From assembly GCA_009829735.1 (NCBI GenBank), contig CM020620.1, positions 17,194,354-17,258,353 of the forward strand: a DNA stretch of 64,000 nucleotides. Direction: 5' to 3'. The translations under genes and the position numbers were made by a program. This stretch comes from Pyropia yezoensis. Taxonomy: Eukaryota > Rhodophyta > Bangiophyceae > Bangiales > Bangiaceae. The notes under the pieces were generated by a model. That model ran no database searches, had not been told where the DNA came from, and saw only the letters and a list, made by a program, of their open reading frames with translations. The number at the start of each line of letters is the position of its first letter. The stretch's first letter is position 1. Shown in pieces: positions 43,697-54,910 of the stretch.

Positions 43697-45640
43697 CTAG
43701 GCTTGCATGTCAGACTCTCCAACCCCACGGCCCTCGCCTTCACGTGGAGGCGAGCGGCGAGACCCACGGCGATAACGCTCCCCACCAGTCGGCGGGGCCG
43801 GCGGCTCCAAGTCGGAACCGCCGCGCCCCTCACGGTCGCGCAAGTGGCGACGACCGCGGCTGCCCTTCTGTTTAGTCTTGCGCGCAAGTTGGCGACGCAG
43901 ACGCCGGACCGACTCCGACTCTGACGGAGTCGAGGACTCCGAGACGGAGTAAGACAACTCGTCTTCCGACACGGAGGGAGAGCGCCGCGAGTGTCGGCGA
44001 CGATGGCGAGGTGGCGAGTATGCCCGGCTCGCGCGACGTTTGCCACGCCCAAGTGGGGCTGGCTGGGGCATAATAGCCCCGATGCGAGCCAACTCGGCCG
44101 TCACAAACTCCGCCACCGACTCGCAACTCGCGGTCGCCACTGCCGTACGAACGCGCTCCTCAAGTTCAGAAGTCTCGGAAGTCTGAAGGGTTGCGGTCGA
44201 CGCGGCCAACCAGGATATGGTGCGCACCAACGTGGTGATCATTATCTCTGAGGTCAGAGGCGTGGCCGGTAACACCAACTTGGGGTATACCGTCAGGAGG
44301 GTGGCCCCCAAGTTGGGGGACACCGGGGTGGACGACTCAACGGCCACGCTAATCGGGATGTCCCCGTGCGGCTGGTAGGAGACAGGAGGAAGCGGAGGGG
44401 CACGCCGAGGTGGCGGGACCAGGGTGTAACTGCGACCCCGACTTGGGGCCCCCGCAGTGGGTTAAGTCATATGTTCATCATATGAGGGCACGGCCATAAC
44501 TATGGCCTTGTCCGGGGGTGGCGCAGTATGGCGATCCACCCCCGGGGCATACGGGTAGTCCCGGACGCCCAACCCCTCTCGTAGGACCACACGGCCGTCG
44601 TGAAGTTCACGAGCGACCCATACGAACTGGCGAACTGCGCCATCGTCCTTGGGCCCACGAGTGGGGCGGCGCAACTTGTGCTCAATGCTCTCCCACTCGA
44701 TAAACTTGTGGAGGCGGAGCATCTCCTCAATTAGAGCGAGCTGTCCTGATGAACACCCCTCAGCAACTAGCTGAGGGGTGAGCTGTTCTAAACCTTGGAT
44801 AAGCCGGAGGGGGAGATGCCAGAGCATCCCCCGCCGCTGAACACAAGACACCCAGGTCGACATGACCTCGAGGAGCCACTGGGTGGCCAACATGGCCCAC
44901 ACCAGGTGATCAGGGCCAGGTTTCAACATGACGACGCTGAAGTGGTCAAGCAACCGTGGTAGCAACGCCGGGAACCCGTAGGGGACCTCAACTTGAGGCC
45001 ACCACTCGGGCTCCTTCGGATAGTACTGCTCCTTACTGGCAGCAGACTGCTGAGGGAGCTCAAGTTGACCCGAGGTCACCAAGTAGGGACCTCGGCGGAA
45101 GTCCTCCTCCATCCGCACATCAAAGTGATGAGTGTGCGGATCGGCCTCGTGAAGGTACGGGGGGCGAGTTGCCACCGCGTCCCAAGTAAAGTTCGGCAAG
45201 TCGCCGGGACCCGGGATAGTTCCCCCGCGGTCCACCATGGCCTTGGCCCGCTGTATGTCTTCGACCTCCTCGTCGTCCAGGAAGGCAAACTGGTCCGTCC
45301 TGAAGCCGGCAGGGAACCCGACCCGACGGGTATACTTCTCCCGTAGGCGGTCCCATACCCGACCCATCGCTGGGCCAAGTCGGCCACAGCGAAGAACAGT
45401 CAACCCCTCCTCATATAGAGGTCAAGCGGGGTAAAACCACCGCCCCAAGGCCTCACGCGGGACAACTTGTCCCGCCTCCGGGGGAGATCCCGCCGTCAAC
45501 CCAAAGCCGGGTGACGCGGGAGTCCCATCCCCCGGAGCGATCGCGGAGCCCCCGCCGGAAGTTCCGGCGGGCGCTGCACCGTAGGAGGTGTTCTCCATAC
45601 GTTCGTCGAAAGAGTCCGTCTCCACTCCCGTGGTCGCCAT
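43697..45640 (-). pseudogene. Antisense accessory gene (aORF) of chromovirus 2
   Basis: One continuous frame of about 648 codons from ATG 45640 (MATTGVETDSF) to TAG 43697, interrupted only by in-frame TGA (45424-45422) and TAA (44464-44462). It lies between pol and the 3' LTR on the opposite strand and converges with pol at a gap of 111 bases. The central part looks globular and helical: REKYTRRVGFPAGFRTDQF, LPNFTWDAVATRPPYLHE, then RRGMLWHLPLRLIQGLEQL and IEEMLRLHKFIEWES. The C-terminal third is Arg/Ser-rich (RRHSRRSPSVSEDELS, RRLRRQLARKTKQKG), suggesting nucleic-acid binding or nuclear localisation. The HLP block and its spacing to E..L..H....W match the aORF of chromovirus 1. No known domain is recognised. 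Confidence 0.68.
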
Positions 45641-45960
45641 GGCTCTCCTCAAGTTGGGGAGAGACGCCCTGGCTACGGCGGCACGTGACCCGCCTCGAGT
45701 TGAGGGGGACTCGGATCGTGGGTAGACGGGTGGCCTCCCCAGCGTGGGGCGGCCCCGTGGAAGGTGAAGGGGAGGTGGTGGTGAAGGTGATGTGGAAACC
45801 GGGGAGAGCAAGCTGCCGAGTGGGCAAGCTTGAGGAGAGGCGCGGTCAACGTGACCGCCTCCACATCCGCGTTACGTACTCAGGGGGGGACAGCAAGTCG
45901 CGCCCCCAACGCCGAGACGTGCGTTTACGCACCCCCTCACAGGGCCGACCGGGTCGGTCG

Positions 45961-45978
45961 GAACTGAAGAGAGGGGAG
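45961..45978 (+). promoter_or_regulatory. Polypurine tract of chromovirus 2
   Basis: GAACTGAAGAGAGGGGAG lies directly before the 3' LTR. Confidence 0.72.
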
Positions 45979-46448
45979 TGTGGCAGTATTGACCCCCAGG
46001 TAGGGGGGCAACATGTGCCATGCAAGGGGCGGCAGGCCACTAGCCTGATCCGTTCCTCCCCCTGCATTTGGGTCCATATTCCCTAAGTTTGGGATAGTTA
46101 GCTTAGTAGTAAATCGAACTTGGATTTGAGGGTTTTTCTGCATTTATCGTCTTGAATTTTCGTGTGGCCCGGTGGGCAGGCGCTGGGGTGGGAGATTCTG
46201 AGTGGCGAGATTCTGGGGGGACCCGGGGGGGATAAGGAGAGGGACAGCAGGGCTTGGCCCTGCGTCCCCGTCCCGACCAAGAAACTGTTGGACCACACAC
46301 CATCCTCTTGTTTGTCAGTGGGGGCTTTGCCCCACAACAGGGACAGAGTGTGTGCGACTTGCACTTCTTCCGGTTCCCCCGACACGGGAGGCAGCCCTTG
46401 TACACCGCCCCAACTTGGGTGTCGTGTGTGTAAGTGGTTTTTGCCACA
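45979..46448 (+). repeat. 3' LTR of chromovirus 2
   Basis: 470 bases, TGTGGCAGTATT to TTTTTGCCACA, with a handful of differences from the 5' LTR (for example AACATGTGCC versus AACACGTGCC). Confidence 0.93.
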
Positions 46449-46452
46449 CAGC

Positions 46453-46560
46453 CCTCATATGGGAGGCGCAGCGGGGAGGGGCACAAAAAAAATGCCTGCT
46501 GTGGGGGGGCGCGGCCACACACGCTCTTGCGCGGGGGGCTCGCATGCGGGGCGTAAAAGA
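46453..46560 (+). repeat. Tandem repeat unit right of chromovirus 2
   Basis: A near copy of 36970-37070 (CCTCATATGGGAGGCGCAGC to GGGGGGCTCGCATGCG). A more degenerate unit seems to follow (GGCGAAGCGGGGAGGGG near 46566). Chromovirus 2 therefore landed inside a pre-existing short tandem array. Confidence 0.7.
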
Positions 46561-47207
46561 GGGGGCGAAGCGGGGAGGGGCCCACAGACTGCCACGTGTG
46601 GGGCGGTGGGTGTCGGCCTTGCATTATCGAATCGGGGTCTCGCCTGGCAGCCGAGACGGGGAAGCTTGCTATTGGTACGGCGGGAGGGGGCACAGGGCCA
46701 CCGAGCGGCGCCTGTGGTGGGAGGTCGTGGAAGCACACGCCCTTCCGCCGGGGCATCGCCGGCCTCGCCTGGCAGGCGAGGCGGGGAGTCGTTCGCAGGC
46801 CCTCATACGTCCTCTTTTTCGGGTGAAAGGTGTCATCCAGCGATGCCTGGGGCGGGTGGGGGCCTGCGCGAACGACTACGGGGGACACAGCGATGAAAGA
46901 GATTTTTGTTGGCAGCCTGCTGTGTACACGAACCTGTTGATACCGAGCGGGGCACGCTCGTGCAGAGAAACCCAGGTGTCCGCGTGTCTGATTTTACAAA
47001 TGTCGATTTTCATCACGCGGACAGGGCCGCACGTGGCAAGCGCCAGTGGACCGTGCGGTCCCACGGATCACGACGCGGCAGCACGTATCGGGGGAAGGAT
47101 TGCTGTTGGATTGATGCCGGGGTGAAACCTGCTCTGCGGATCTCCACTGGTCTAGCATCTCCTCCTTGTTCCTCGGCTGCTAAACAAATATGAGAATATA
47201 CGGCGCG
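46561..47207. other. Spacer right of chromovirus 2
   Basis: About 650 bases. The left part looks like decaying units of the tandem repeat. It includes a 10-base inverted repeat (TGTCCGCGTG at 46977-46986 with CACGCGGACA at 47014-47023) that could be a small element or part of a transposon end. No gene is supported. Confidence 0.4.
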
Positions 47208-47589
47208 TAAACCCACGTCGGGTCATCGCGGTGCTAACGGGTGAGAACTTCCAGGTGGCTGGCCGGGTGCAACTAGCCCCCGGCCGTGCCTGTTGTGTCC
47301 GTATCGTACTTAATACTGGTTCAGGAGCCTCTTTGATACGCAAGTCGCTGTAACCCGAGGAGGTGAAGCTCCAACGCTGGAGGTCCAAGGCCGACCATAT
47401 GATCGACATCAATGGTGGGGTACTTTCCATTGTTCGTGCCGTAACCCTTCAAGGCAGCCGCGGACAAGGCACTCGTTAACGAGGGGCTAGCCCTGGAGAT
47501 TTTTCCGTTCTTTGTTGATGAACGGGTACGAAGCATCCTTGGCCAGGCATCCCCGATGCCGGGAATGAGGGTCGCAGCCACCCCCATGG
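47208..47589 (+). mobile_element. Mosaic fragment: chromovirus 2-like protease joined to chromovirus 1-like gag
   Basis: 47208-47448 is closely similar to the chromovirus 2 protease region (39738-39977), including LTGENFQ and SGASLIRKSL. 47448-47589 is closely similar to chromovirus 1 capsid (23739-23880), with the order reversed relative to a real element (protease before gag). The protease site here reads L-N-T-G-S-G, so the catalytic Asp is Asn, and TAA follows at 47351. It was probably formed by template switching or by capture into another element. Confidence 0.8.
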
Positions 47590-48336
47590 TGAATTGTGAA
47601 GGGTTGACGCCCGTAATCTGTCCGACGAGCTATACAGGAGCCCCGACTTAAGTAGCAGGACACAGCCAACGGCGGCACAGAAAGACAGCAGTAGGAAGCA
47701 AAGCCCTAAAGAGTAAAAGCCAGGTCCCGCGGCAAGACGCCAGCTCGGTGCACACACAGCGTGGGGATGCGGTGGCGATCGCCTGCCATAGCACACAACC
47801 GGCGACGAGGTCCACGTTGGTCGCTGAGGCGTGCCTGCGTTGGTGCTCCACCACACTGCAGCGGCACCAGGCGCGGCGCAATCACGCCTGCAGCTACACA
47901 CAGCGCACCAGCCACCGCGTGGCGGACTCTCCGCCGGCCATCATAGGTGCCGCCCGACCCCACGGTCGCCCTCAGAGCCAGCGCAGCGCGCACCACTGGG
48001 CTGGAGTGTCAAAATCCAGAAAGCCGCCAAACACACGCTGCCGGTGGCTCCCACCCACCTCCAGCAACGCACGACGGCCAGCCTCGCAAATGCTTGCGAA
48101 ACGAAACGGCGGGGAGACGCGACCCCGGGCGGCATACACACTGGCACCTTTGTGGCTCCACCGATGGCTGAACTGGCTCGCAGCACTCCGTCAGAACCTG
48201 TCGCACACCACACATCACGGTGGCGGGTGTCCGACGGCTGGAGCGGCAGCGGTGGCGGCGGTGGTGGCGGCGGTGGCGGCGATGGTCGCGGCATTGCCTC
48301 CTCCGCATTTAAGGCCAACCTCTGAGCGGGCCGCAG
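47590..48336. other. Spacer left of the chromovirus 3 array
   Basis: About 750 bases, GC-rich, with a GGC/GGT run near 48240-48290. Minus-strand frames with hydrophobic stretches exist (around 47660-47990) but none is supported as a gene. Confidence 0.35.
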
Positions 48337-50404
48337 TGTAGCGTAATGGAACCCAGGTTCCCGGAACCACAAACCACAAACACACACACATAGACCACAG
48401 TCCGGAGTCCAGGAAGGAACAGGTAAGAGCCCTTGCTGATTCACTCGCCCGCCACGATACGAGGCAAGGGTAAACAGGACAAAAGCCCGAGGGAGAAGGA
48501 GCCCAAAGCACTGTTGATTTTACAAGATGGCCCCGGGGAGAACCCCGGAGCACCTCTCAAGAACCTCCCCCCCTGGCCCCTCCAGGGGCCCAGAACGAGG
48601 CCCCCAGAGGGCGCCCCCAGCGGGCCAAGTGCCAGCAAGGCACCGGCCGCTCACCGGGCCAACACACGAAAAGTAAGCGAAATCCCCCCACACACAAATG
48701 TCAATCCCCAAAAAAAAACCCAGTGGGAAAAAGGGGAAAGACACGAAATCACGCAAGGAAAACAAATGCGAAAAATCAAACAAATAACCCGAAGGTCAGT
48801 ATGCCCCAACCCGGCAAGTCCTCCGCTTCGGGGGGACCAATCAGGGCACCGGGCGTGTCGCCACTGCCCCGGGCCACCGATGCAGGGATCCCAAGCCAGC
48901 GCGTGGTTCCACGAAACGCTGCCAGCCGGGTCCCAAGTCAGCCTCCCGGGTCCCAACGGTACCTGAGGGCCAGAACGCCACATGGCCCCCTCACTAGGGC
49001 CGAGCGTCCCGCCGGCCAACGGGGAAACCGGGGAGAGGGACTGGAAAGGGTCTGACAGGGTTACACTAGGGTCACAACAAACGGGACGTGGGGCCAGTGT
49101 CTGCAAACAGGGTCCCCCCCGACAAGTGTCTCGAGGCAGAGGGTCCCGGGCAGACTGACCAGGGTGGTACGGGAGGGACCGAGGGCCACGCACAGGGTAA
49201 CTAGGGGGGTGTGGCGCAGCCCGCGCCGGCCGCCCGCCTGCATTCGTCCTCCCCTCGCCCTCCCCATGTGGCGCTCGGCCCGTGGGGTGGGTGAGGTGGC
49301 GTCGGGATGCGGACGGGGGGGGGCGTCGGCACACGGGCGCAGCCTGGGTTCCGTCGGAGTGGGGGCCCAGGGATAAGAGGGCCCTCACGGGCTCCCTCGT
49401 TCCCCGCGACCGGGACCCCGACGCACCATCTTCCCCGCTACGCTTCCCCGTGGGCTCCTCAATCGCTCCCCCTACCCGTTCCCCTTTCCAACGTTTCCAC
49501 GCACCCGTTCCCCCTGGTACCCCACTTTCCCTTACCGTGTCCCGTTACTCCGTCCCATGGAGCCCGGCCGCGCCGCGACGAGCGCGTCGGCTGGCAAGGG
49601 CTCGACGGTTCCTGGCGGTCCCAGCGTGCCTGTGGGTGCGGCGGTACCTGGGGCCCAGGGCGGTCCCATCGTTCAAGGCGCAGCGGGTCAAGGGGCTCCC
49701 GGCGGTCAAGGCGTACCGGTTGCAGGGCCAGGTGGGAACAACATGGACCAAGAGGAACGTGGTCCGGGACGGTCGTACGCGTTGGTAGAGCTGCCGAGAT
49801 GGATCCCGGACGTGTCGGCCCCGATACGGGCATGGGCCACGAGCGGACCAACGGGAGCAAGACGGACAGGGTGCCCATGGGCTCCAGTACCAAGGTGACG
49901 GTACCAACGGGCAACGGCCAAGAGATCCCACTCCGTACGGCGAGAGCGTCAAGCGCCAACGGGCTCGCCGGGCCTCAAGGACCATCGCGGGAACAACGGG
50001 CAACAAGGTCACTATGGACCACGGGATCAAGGAGTCAACTAGTACGACGGGACCACGAGGACCAAGTCAGGGCAACGTTGGACAAGGTACAAGGGGCACA
50101 AGATACCAAGGGGCAACCAAGGTGACCTCGGCCGGCACGTCGCACAAGGCACCCGCCGCGAGGCAAGGCACACTGGTCCCCAACGTAGGATGGGCACCGA
50201 CCGGCAAGAGGGCACCGTCGGGGTCAGCACGGACCCACGCGAAGGTCACGGGGGGGGTACCCATCGCACCAGCCACCACCGAGGAGGGCGTACAAGGTCG
50301 TATGGGGTCGTGGGGGGGAGAGGCGAGAGTGGGATTTGGTGTAAGCAACAACGGCGTTGCAACACCAGATAGTAATAAATTCTTGATCCCACAATCTTGC
50401 AACA
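48337..50404 (-). repeat. 3' LTR of chromovirus 3 copy A
   Basis: Starts TGTAGCGTAATGG on plus (so the LTR ends CGCTACA in element direction). The other end is placed at TTGCAACA (50397-50404) because the element-direction sequence just before it is purine-rich (GGGAGCGGATTAGAGG) and gives TGTTGC..GCTACA termini. This end is inferred, since both LTRs are followed by the same internal sequence. Length would be 2068 bases. Confidence 0.65.
49557..49898 (+). CDS. Small antisense frame inside the chromovirus 3 LTR (hypothetical)
   Basis: 113 codons from ATG 49557 (MEPGRAATSASAGKG), opposite in sense to the element. The first 65 residues have Gly at many third positions (GGPIVQGAAGQGAPGGQG), then RSYALVELPRWIPDVSAPIR. 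The frame is conserved in the second LTR with one Arg/Gln change. It could be chance coding potential in CAAGG-rich DNA; no function is assigned. Confidence 0.25.
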   Translation: MEPGRAATSASAGKGSTVPGGPSVPVGAAVPGAQGGPIVQGAAGQGAPGGQGVPVAGPGGNNMDQEERGPGRSYALVELPRWIPDVSAPIRAWATSGPTGARRTGCPWAPVPR

Positions 50405-50420
50405 CCTCTAATCCGCTCCC
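50405..50420 (-). promoter_or_regulatory. Candidate polypurine tract of chromovirus 3 copy A
   Basis: On the minus strand GGGAGCGGATTAGAGG precedes the proposed 3' LTR start TGTTGCAAG. It resembles the tract of chromovirus 2 (GAAGAGAGGGGAG). Confidence 0.5.
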
Positions 50421-50647
50421 ACGCCCGGGGAAGAAGATGCGACTTAGCCGATTTCGATGCCGGGGAACACGATGGTCGCCACGACGGTGACAACAAAGTA
50501 GCCCCCCATGAAAAAATCTTTGCAGGAACTAAATGTCGCCCTTGATGCCCCGAGTCGAACCACCAACCTGCCCACCTGCTCGAGTATCTGGACCAGCCCT
50601 TGGCCATTGGGACCCACTGGACAGAGTAAAGGGTGCCTGGCCCAAGG
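50421..50647. other. Short 3' internal region of chromovirus 3 copy A
   Basis: About 230 bases between the proposed polypurine tract and the pol stop. This is far shorter than the 2.1-3.4 kb found here in chromoviruses 1 and 2, and leaves no room for an aORF. Confidence 0.6.
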
Positions 50648-53600
50648 TTAGCAACGGGGCCACAGATCCGCACCCGGCTTAAGGTTCCAGGGCCACACAG
50701 CATAGATAGCCTTAAAGGGTTCCAGTAGTGCCACGGCCTCTTCCTCCCGCAGTGGGGGCTCGGTACCAACACGTTCACAGTACTGAACAACCTTAGCCCT
50801 GTCGAACTTATGGCACGGTTCCCATGTGTCCTCGGACTCTGCGTACCCCCACCAGCGGACCAGGAGCCATAGGTTCCCATCACCGTCCCGGTCGTGGCCC
50901 ACAAAACGTTCCCAGACAGAAGGGGTGCCTGAGTCTTCGTAGTCCATAGGTACCACCGGGTCTTGTGGCCCGTGTAAACGGGACGTGGAGTCAGTGTGTC
51001 CAGCAGGCGTGGGTGCCCGGGCCACATGGTCACTGCTTGCCCTGTGACGGATCCCCTCGACCAGAACCGTGAATATGTGCCCGTCCCGGTCCACGATACG
51101 ATAGGGACCCTTGACCTTCTGGTCCAACTTCTGCCGGGTATCATCATTGGTATCCACGTAGACCCAGTCCCCGATACGTAGGGCCTCGTTGACCGGAGTG
51201 ACCCGCTTGTCGTACCCTCTCTTGTACCGTTTCTGTGCCAGGTCCAGGTTCTTACGGACCGTAAAGGCCAGGTTTCTTAGATGGGCCCGTCTCGCCTCTC
51301 GGACCTGTCGCGCGGTACCAGTGAACTCCTTAGGGTACGGGCAGCCAGGGAGCTTGTCCAGGGCAAAGGTGCGGACCCGGTCAGGGATCACAAACTCAAA
51401 CGGGGCCACACCGGTACTCTGTTGGGGCCTAGTGTTATAGGCAACCGTGAGCACGGAAACCAACTCGTCCCAATGGTCCTGGTGGTCCTCAACGTACGTG
51501 CGGAGCTGGGCCACTATGGTACGATTAAACCGTTCCACCTGTCCTTGGGTCTGGGGATGGTACGTGGTGGAGGTAACATGCTCGATCCCAAGGAGCCCGC
51601 AAACGCCACGGAAGTATGTGGACGCTAACTGGGGCCCATTGTCCGTTAGTAGGGTCTCCGGGGGACCATAGGAAGCCACCCACGTATCCAGAAAGGCCGA
51701 GGCCACCACTGCCGCGTCCTGGCTGCCAAGGAGAACCACTCGGGTCAGCTTAGTAAACCGGTCCACCATAACAAGAAGGTACCGGTTCCTGCTGACGGTC
51801 CAGGGTAAGGGGCCCAAGAGGTCAAGGCACACATCCTTGAAGGGCTCCGTTGCAGGGAACAGTTTGAGCGGGTTGGTCCGCCGTCTCCCTGGGACCCTGC
51901 CCTTGGAACACGAGGTACAGTTGGAAACAAAGGCGTGCACATCTGCCACCATAGACTCCCAGTAAAATACCCGCCTCATAGAGGTGTACATCTTGTTCAT
52001 GCCTGGGTGCCCTGCGTGTCCCGGTTCATGTTCCAAGCTCAGGACCTCTTGTTGTAGGGCCTTGGGGACCACGATCTGGACCGCTCGGTCAAGCGGAGCC
52101 AATCGTACCAGTAACTCTTCCGGCGTTTCCCCGTACCTTGAGTTCACGTTCTGGTCCATCTCTTTCCGTAGTTCCTGGCACCGCTGGTCCTGACCTTGGG
52201 CCTTGAGGATCCTGTCCACTGTCAGAGGAGGGTACCGTGTGCCTGTTTTAAAGTTTGGCCGGGTCCAACCAGTGACAAAGTTAGCCAAGGTCAACAGCGA
52301 GGGTATCTCGTCAGGTATAGGGCCCCTGTCGTATCCCGTGGTATCCAAGCGTGACATAAAGTCCGCTGCGTGATGATGTTGCCCGGGACGGGACTCAACG
52401 GTATCCTGGAACTCGGCCAACCGGAGGCGCCAGCGGGCCAAACGACCATGGGCCCCGTCCATATGTAACATCCACTTCAGGGCCGTATGGTCCGTTCGTA
52501 CCACAAAGCGTGTCCCTTCAAGGTACGGTCGTAACAGAAACAGAGCCCAAACAACAGCAAGACACTCACGTTCCGTGGTACTGTAGTTACCCTCAGCCGG
52601 AGTCAGCACACGGCTCCAGTAACCCACGGGCTTGTAGGCCCCGTCCCCTTGGTCCTGTAGCAAAACGCACCCAATCTGGGTAGCGCTAGCATCCGTATCC
52701 ACGATGTACTGACCCGTGCGTCTCGGAAGAGCCAGAATGGGAGTATGGGTCAGATGGTACTTGAGCTCCTCAAAAGCGTCCGTCTGGGCCGGGGTAAACT
52801 GTGGTAACGGGTCTGGGACCTTGGTACTGGTCATGGCCAACAGGGGTCGGGCTACCTTGGCGTAGTCCTTGACAAAGCGCCGGTACACATTGCACATCCC
52901 TAGGAAACTGCGAAGGTCCTTCTTGGTCCTTGGGGTCTTAGCTTCTCGGAGCCCAACCAGGTTCTTCTCGTTCACACGGAGTTGACCCTTACCAACAATG
53001 TGCCCGAGGTACTCAACCTCATCCTGGAACAAAAAGCACTTGGTAGCCTTGAGGGAAACACCGGCCCTAGCCATTAACCCAAGGATCTCTTCCAGATGGG
53101 CCAGGTGTTCCTTATGGTCCTTGGAGAACACAATGATGTCATCCAGGTACACAAGGCACGTCTTCGACTTAACCCCAGACAGGATCATATCAATGGCCCT
53201 CTGGAACGTAGCCGGGGCGTTGGTAAGACCAAATGGGAGCCGGATGTATCGGAAGGTTCCTTCGTGACAAGTAAACGTAGTCTTGTCTTGGTCCTCAGGA
53301 GCCACAGGGATCTGCCAGTAACCACAGTTGGCGTCCAGCATGGAGAACACGGTAGCCTCTCCCAGGAAATCGACACAATCGTCCATGCGCGGTAACGGGT
53401 AGGTATCCTAAACCGTGACCTCGTTCAAGCGCCGGTAATCCACACAGAACCTAGGGGTACCATCGGCTTTCGGGACCAAGACAACCGGAAAGGACCACTC
53501 AGCCTGGGACGGTTCAATAACCCCGAGCCGGGTCTGCTTTTCCACTTGTTCCTTGATGAGGTCCCGTTGATGGAGCCCGGTACGGTACGGTTGGGACCGA

Positions 53601-54910
53601 ATGGGTTTGGCCCCTTCCTTGAGGGTAATCTGGTGAGGGGTCACATCAATGCGTTCCAGTTGCCCGTTCCATAGGTCCTTGTAACGGTCCAAAAGCTCGC
53701 GTACAGCCTGGTGTAGCTCAGGCGGGATCAAATCATACGCGACCTTGGGCATCTGGACCGGGGTTCCTTCAGGCTTCTTGTCCGTCGTGTCCGGCTCAGG
53801 GACCGTGGTTTCGGCGGGTCCCGTGGGAGTCACGTCCCCCGGTGCCGACGCTTGGCTCAACGGGTTCTCTTGCTCTGGCCCCAGGGTGACAAGTGGTGCG
53901 GCCCCCTCACTAGGGGCCGACAAGTAATCCGCAGGGACCTCGAGCACGGGACCATCGTACGGTATGGCCACGCCAATGGCAAAGTTCTTGGGAAGGTTGA
54001 CAGCCCGGTCCGAGATGTTCATAACATGGATCCGAAAGTCCCGTCGGGTCCGTATCGTAGCCAGTGCGTTGTGTAAACGGAGCCCCTTCTTAGCCATCTT
54101 ATGGGGCCTCTCGTACAATAAACACTTCCCATTGGTACCGCACTTGACATAAACCGCTTGTAGGGACCGGGGAGCCAAAGTCACGCCCTTGGACAGGTAC
54201 AGGGCCGAGGGATCTTGACGGATAGGGTTGCCCTTGACAGGAAAAGCGCTCTGGGCCTTGCCCTCCCAGGTCCTTTTGGCGTAGGACAGGAACGCAAGGT
54301 TCCAAAGGACCGACTCGGTCCCAGGGTAGATAGCCTTGACATGTTCCTTTTTGAAGTCCATCCCAAGGATCAATGGGACAGAAAGGGCCCTGACGACAAG
54401 GAACTCAAACTCCATCGGCTTCCCGTTGACAATGACCGATAGTTCCAGGACTCCCCGGGCCTTGAGCAGTTGCCCGGAAGCGTCACAAACATAGGTAGAC
54501 TTAGGAGCCCTAGAAGCCAATCGTTGACATCCACAGGGTAAGATGTCATCGCGTACCACACTGGGTCCCGCACCTGTGTCCAAAATGACCGTCGTTTCCT
54601 TGGGGTCCTCTTGGTCCAAACGTACAAAAGCATTCAAAGCGAAGTTCCTCTTACGCAGTACAAGCAAGGTGCCCTTGAACCCATATGGCTTTTTCATTCC
54701 CAATCGACGTCGGAGCCCAGACTTGGACCGCCGTGCCAAAGAGGGTAAACAGGAACAAGGGGTGGGCGAAACAATAGGAGACTCAGAACGAACAGGTACA
54801 ATGGGGCCCTTGAAGATCTTCGAGAACCCCAGTTTGGTTGCAAACGAGCAGGTACTATCCCGACGATGGGGAGGGGACCTCTTGGATCCGCCCCCCGTTA
54901 CTCTTTTCCC
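50648..54910 (-). pseudogene. Pol of chromovirus 3 copy A
   Basis: The frame enters by -1 shift at 54904-54910. Protease ILDTGAG is intact. RT begins PRFCVDYRRLNEVTV, then TAG (53410-53408) where relatives have Lys, then DTYPLPRMDDC, and continues open for 912 codons from Met 53386. RT has LPFGLTNAPATFQRAI and VYLDDIIVF; RNase H has VDTDASATQIG, ERECLAVVW and HHHAADFMSRL; integrase has HHCC, LDLLGPLP, TDNGPQL and TQGQVERFN; the chromodomain has LLVRWWGYAESEDTWEP. It ends at TAA 50648. The only lesion visible in pol is the TAG, which copy B shares. Copy A also has Ser for the usual Trp in GVKSKTC. Confidence 0.9.

Larger units (their letters stand above)
37071..46448 (+). mobile_element. Chromovirus 2: Ty3/gypsy LTR retrotransposon
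   Basis: 9378 bp with 470-base LTRs (TGTGGCA..TGCCACA ends) and a perfect 5-base target duplication CAGCC (37066-37070 and 46449-46453). Order: LTR, primer site, gag, -1 frameshift signal, protease-RT-RNase H-integrase-chromodomain, antisense frame, purine tract, LTR. All domains are present but gag, pol and antisense frames each carry lesions, so this copy is not autonomous. Confidence 0.95.

Noticed and set aside
47660..47990. Minus-strand hydrophobic frames as a membrane protein gene
   Set aside because: Overlapping frames of similar length, no ATG-initiated frame with family resemblance, and the region abuts degraded transposon sequence.
50535..50600. tRNA-like B-box (GGTTCGACTC on minus)
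   Set aside because: No matching acceptor or anticodon arm around it; it lies in the 3' internal region of chromovirus 3.
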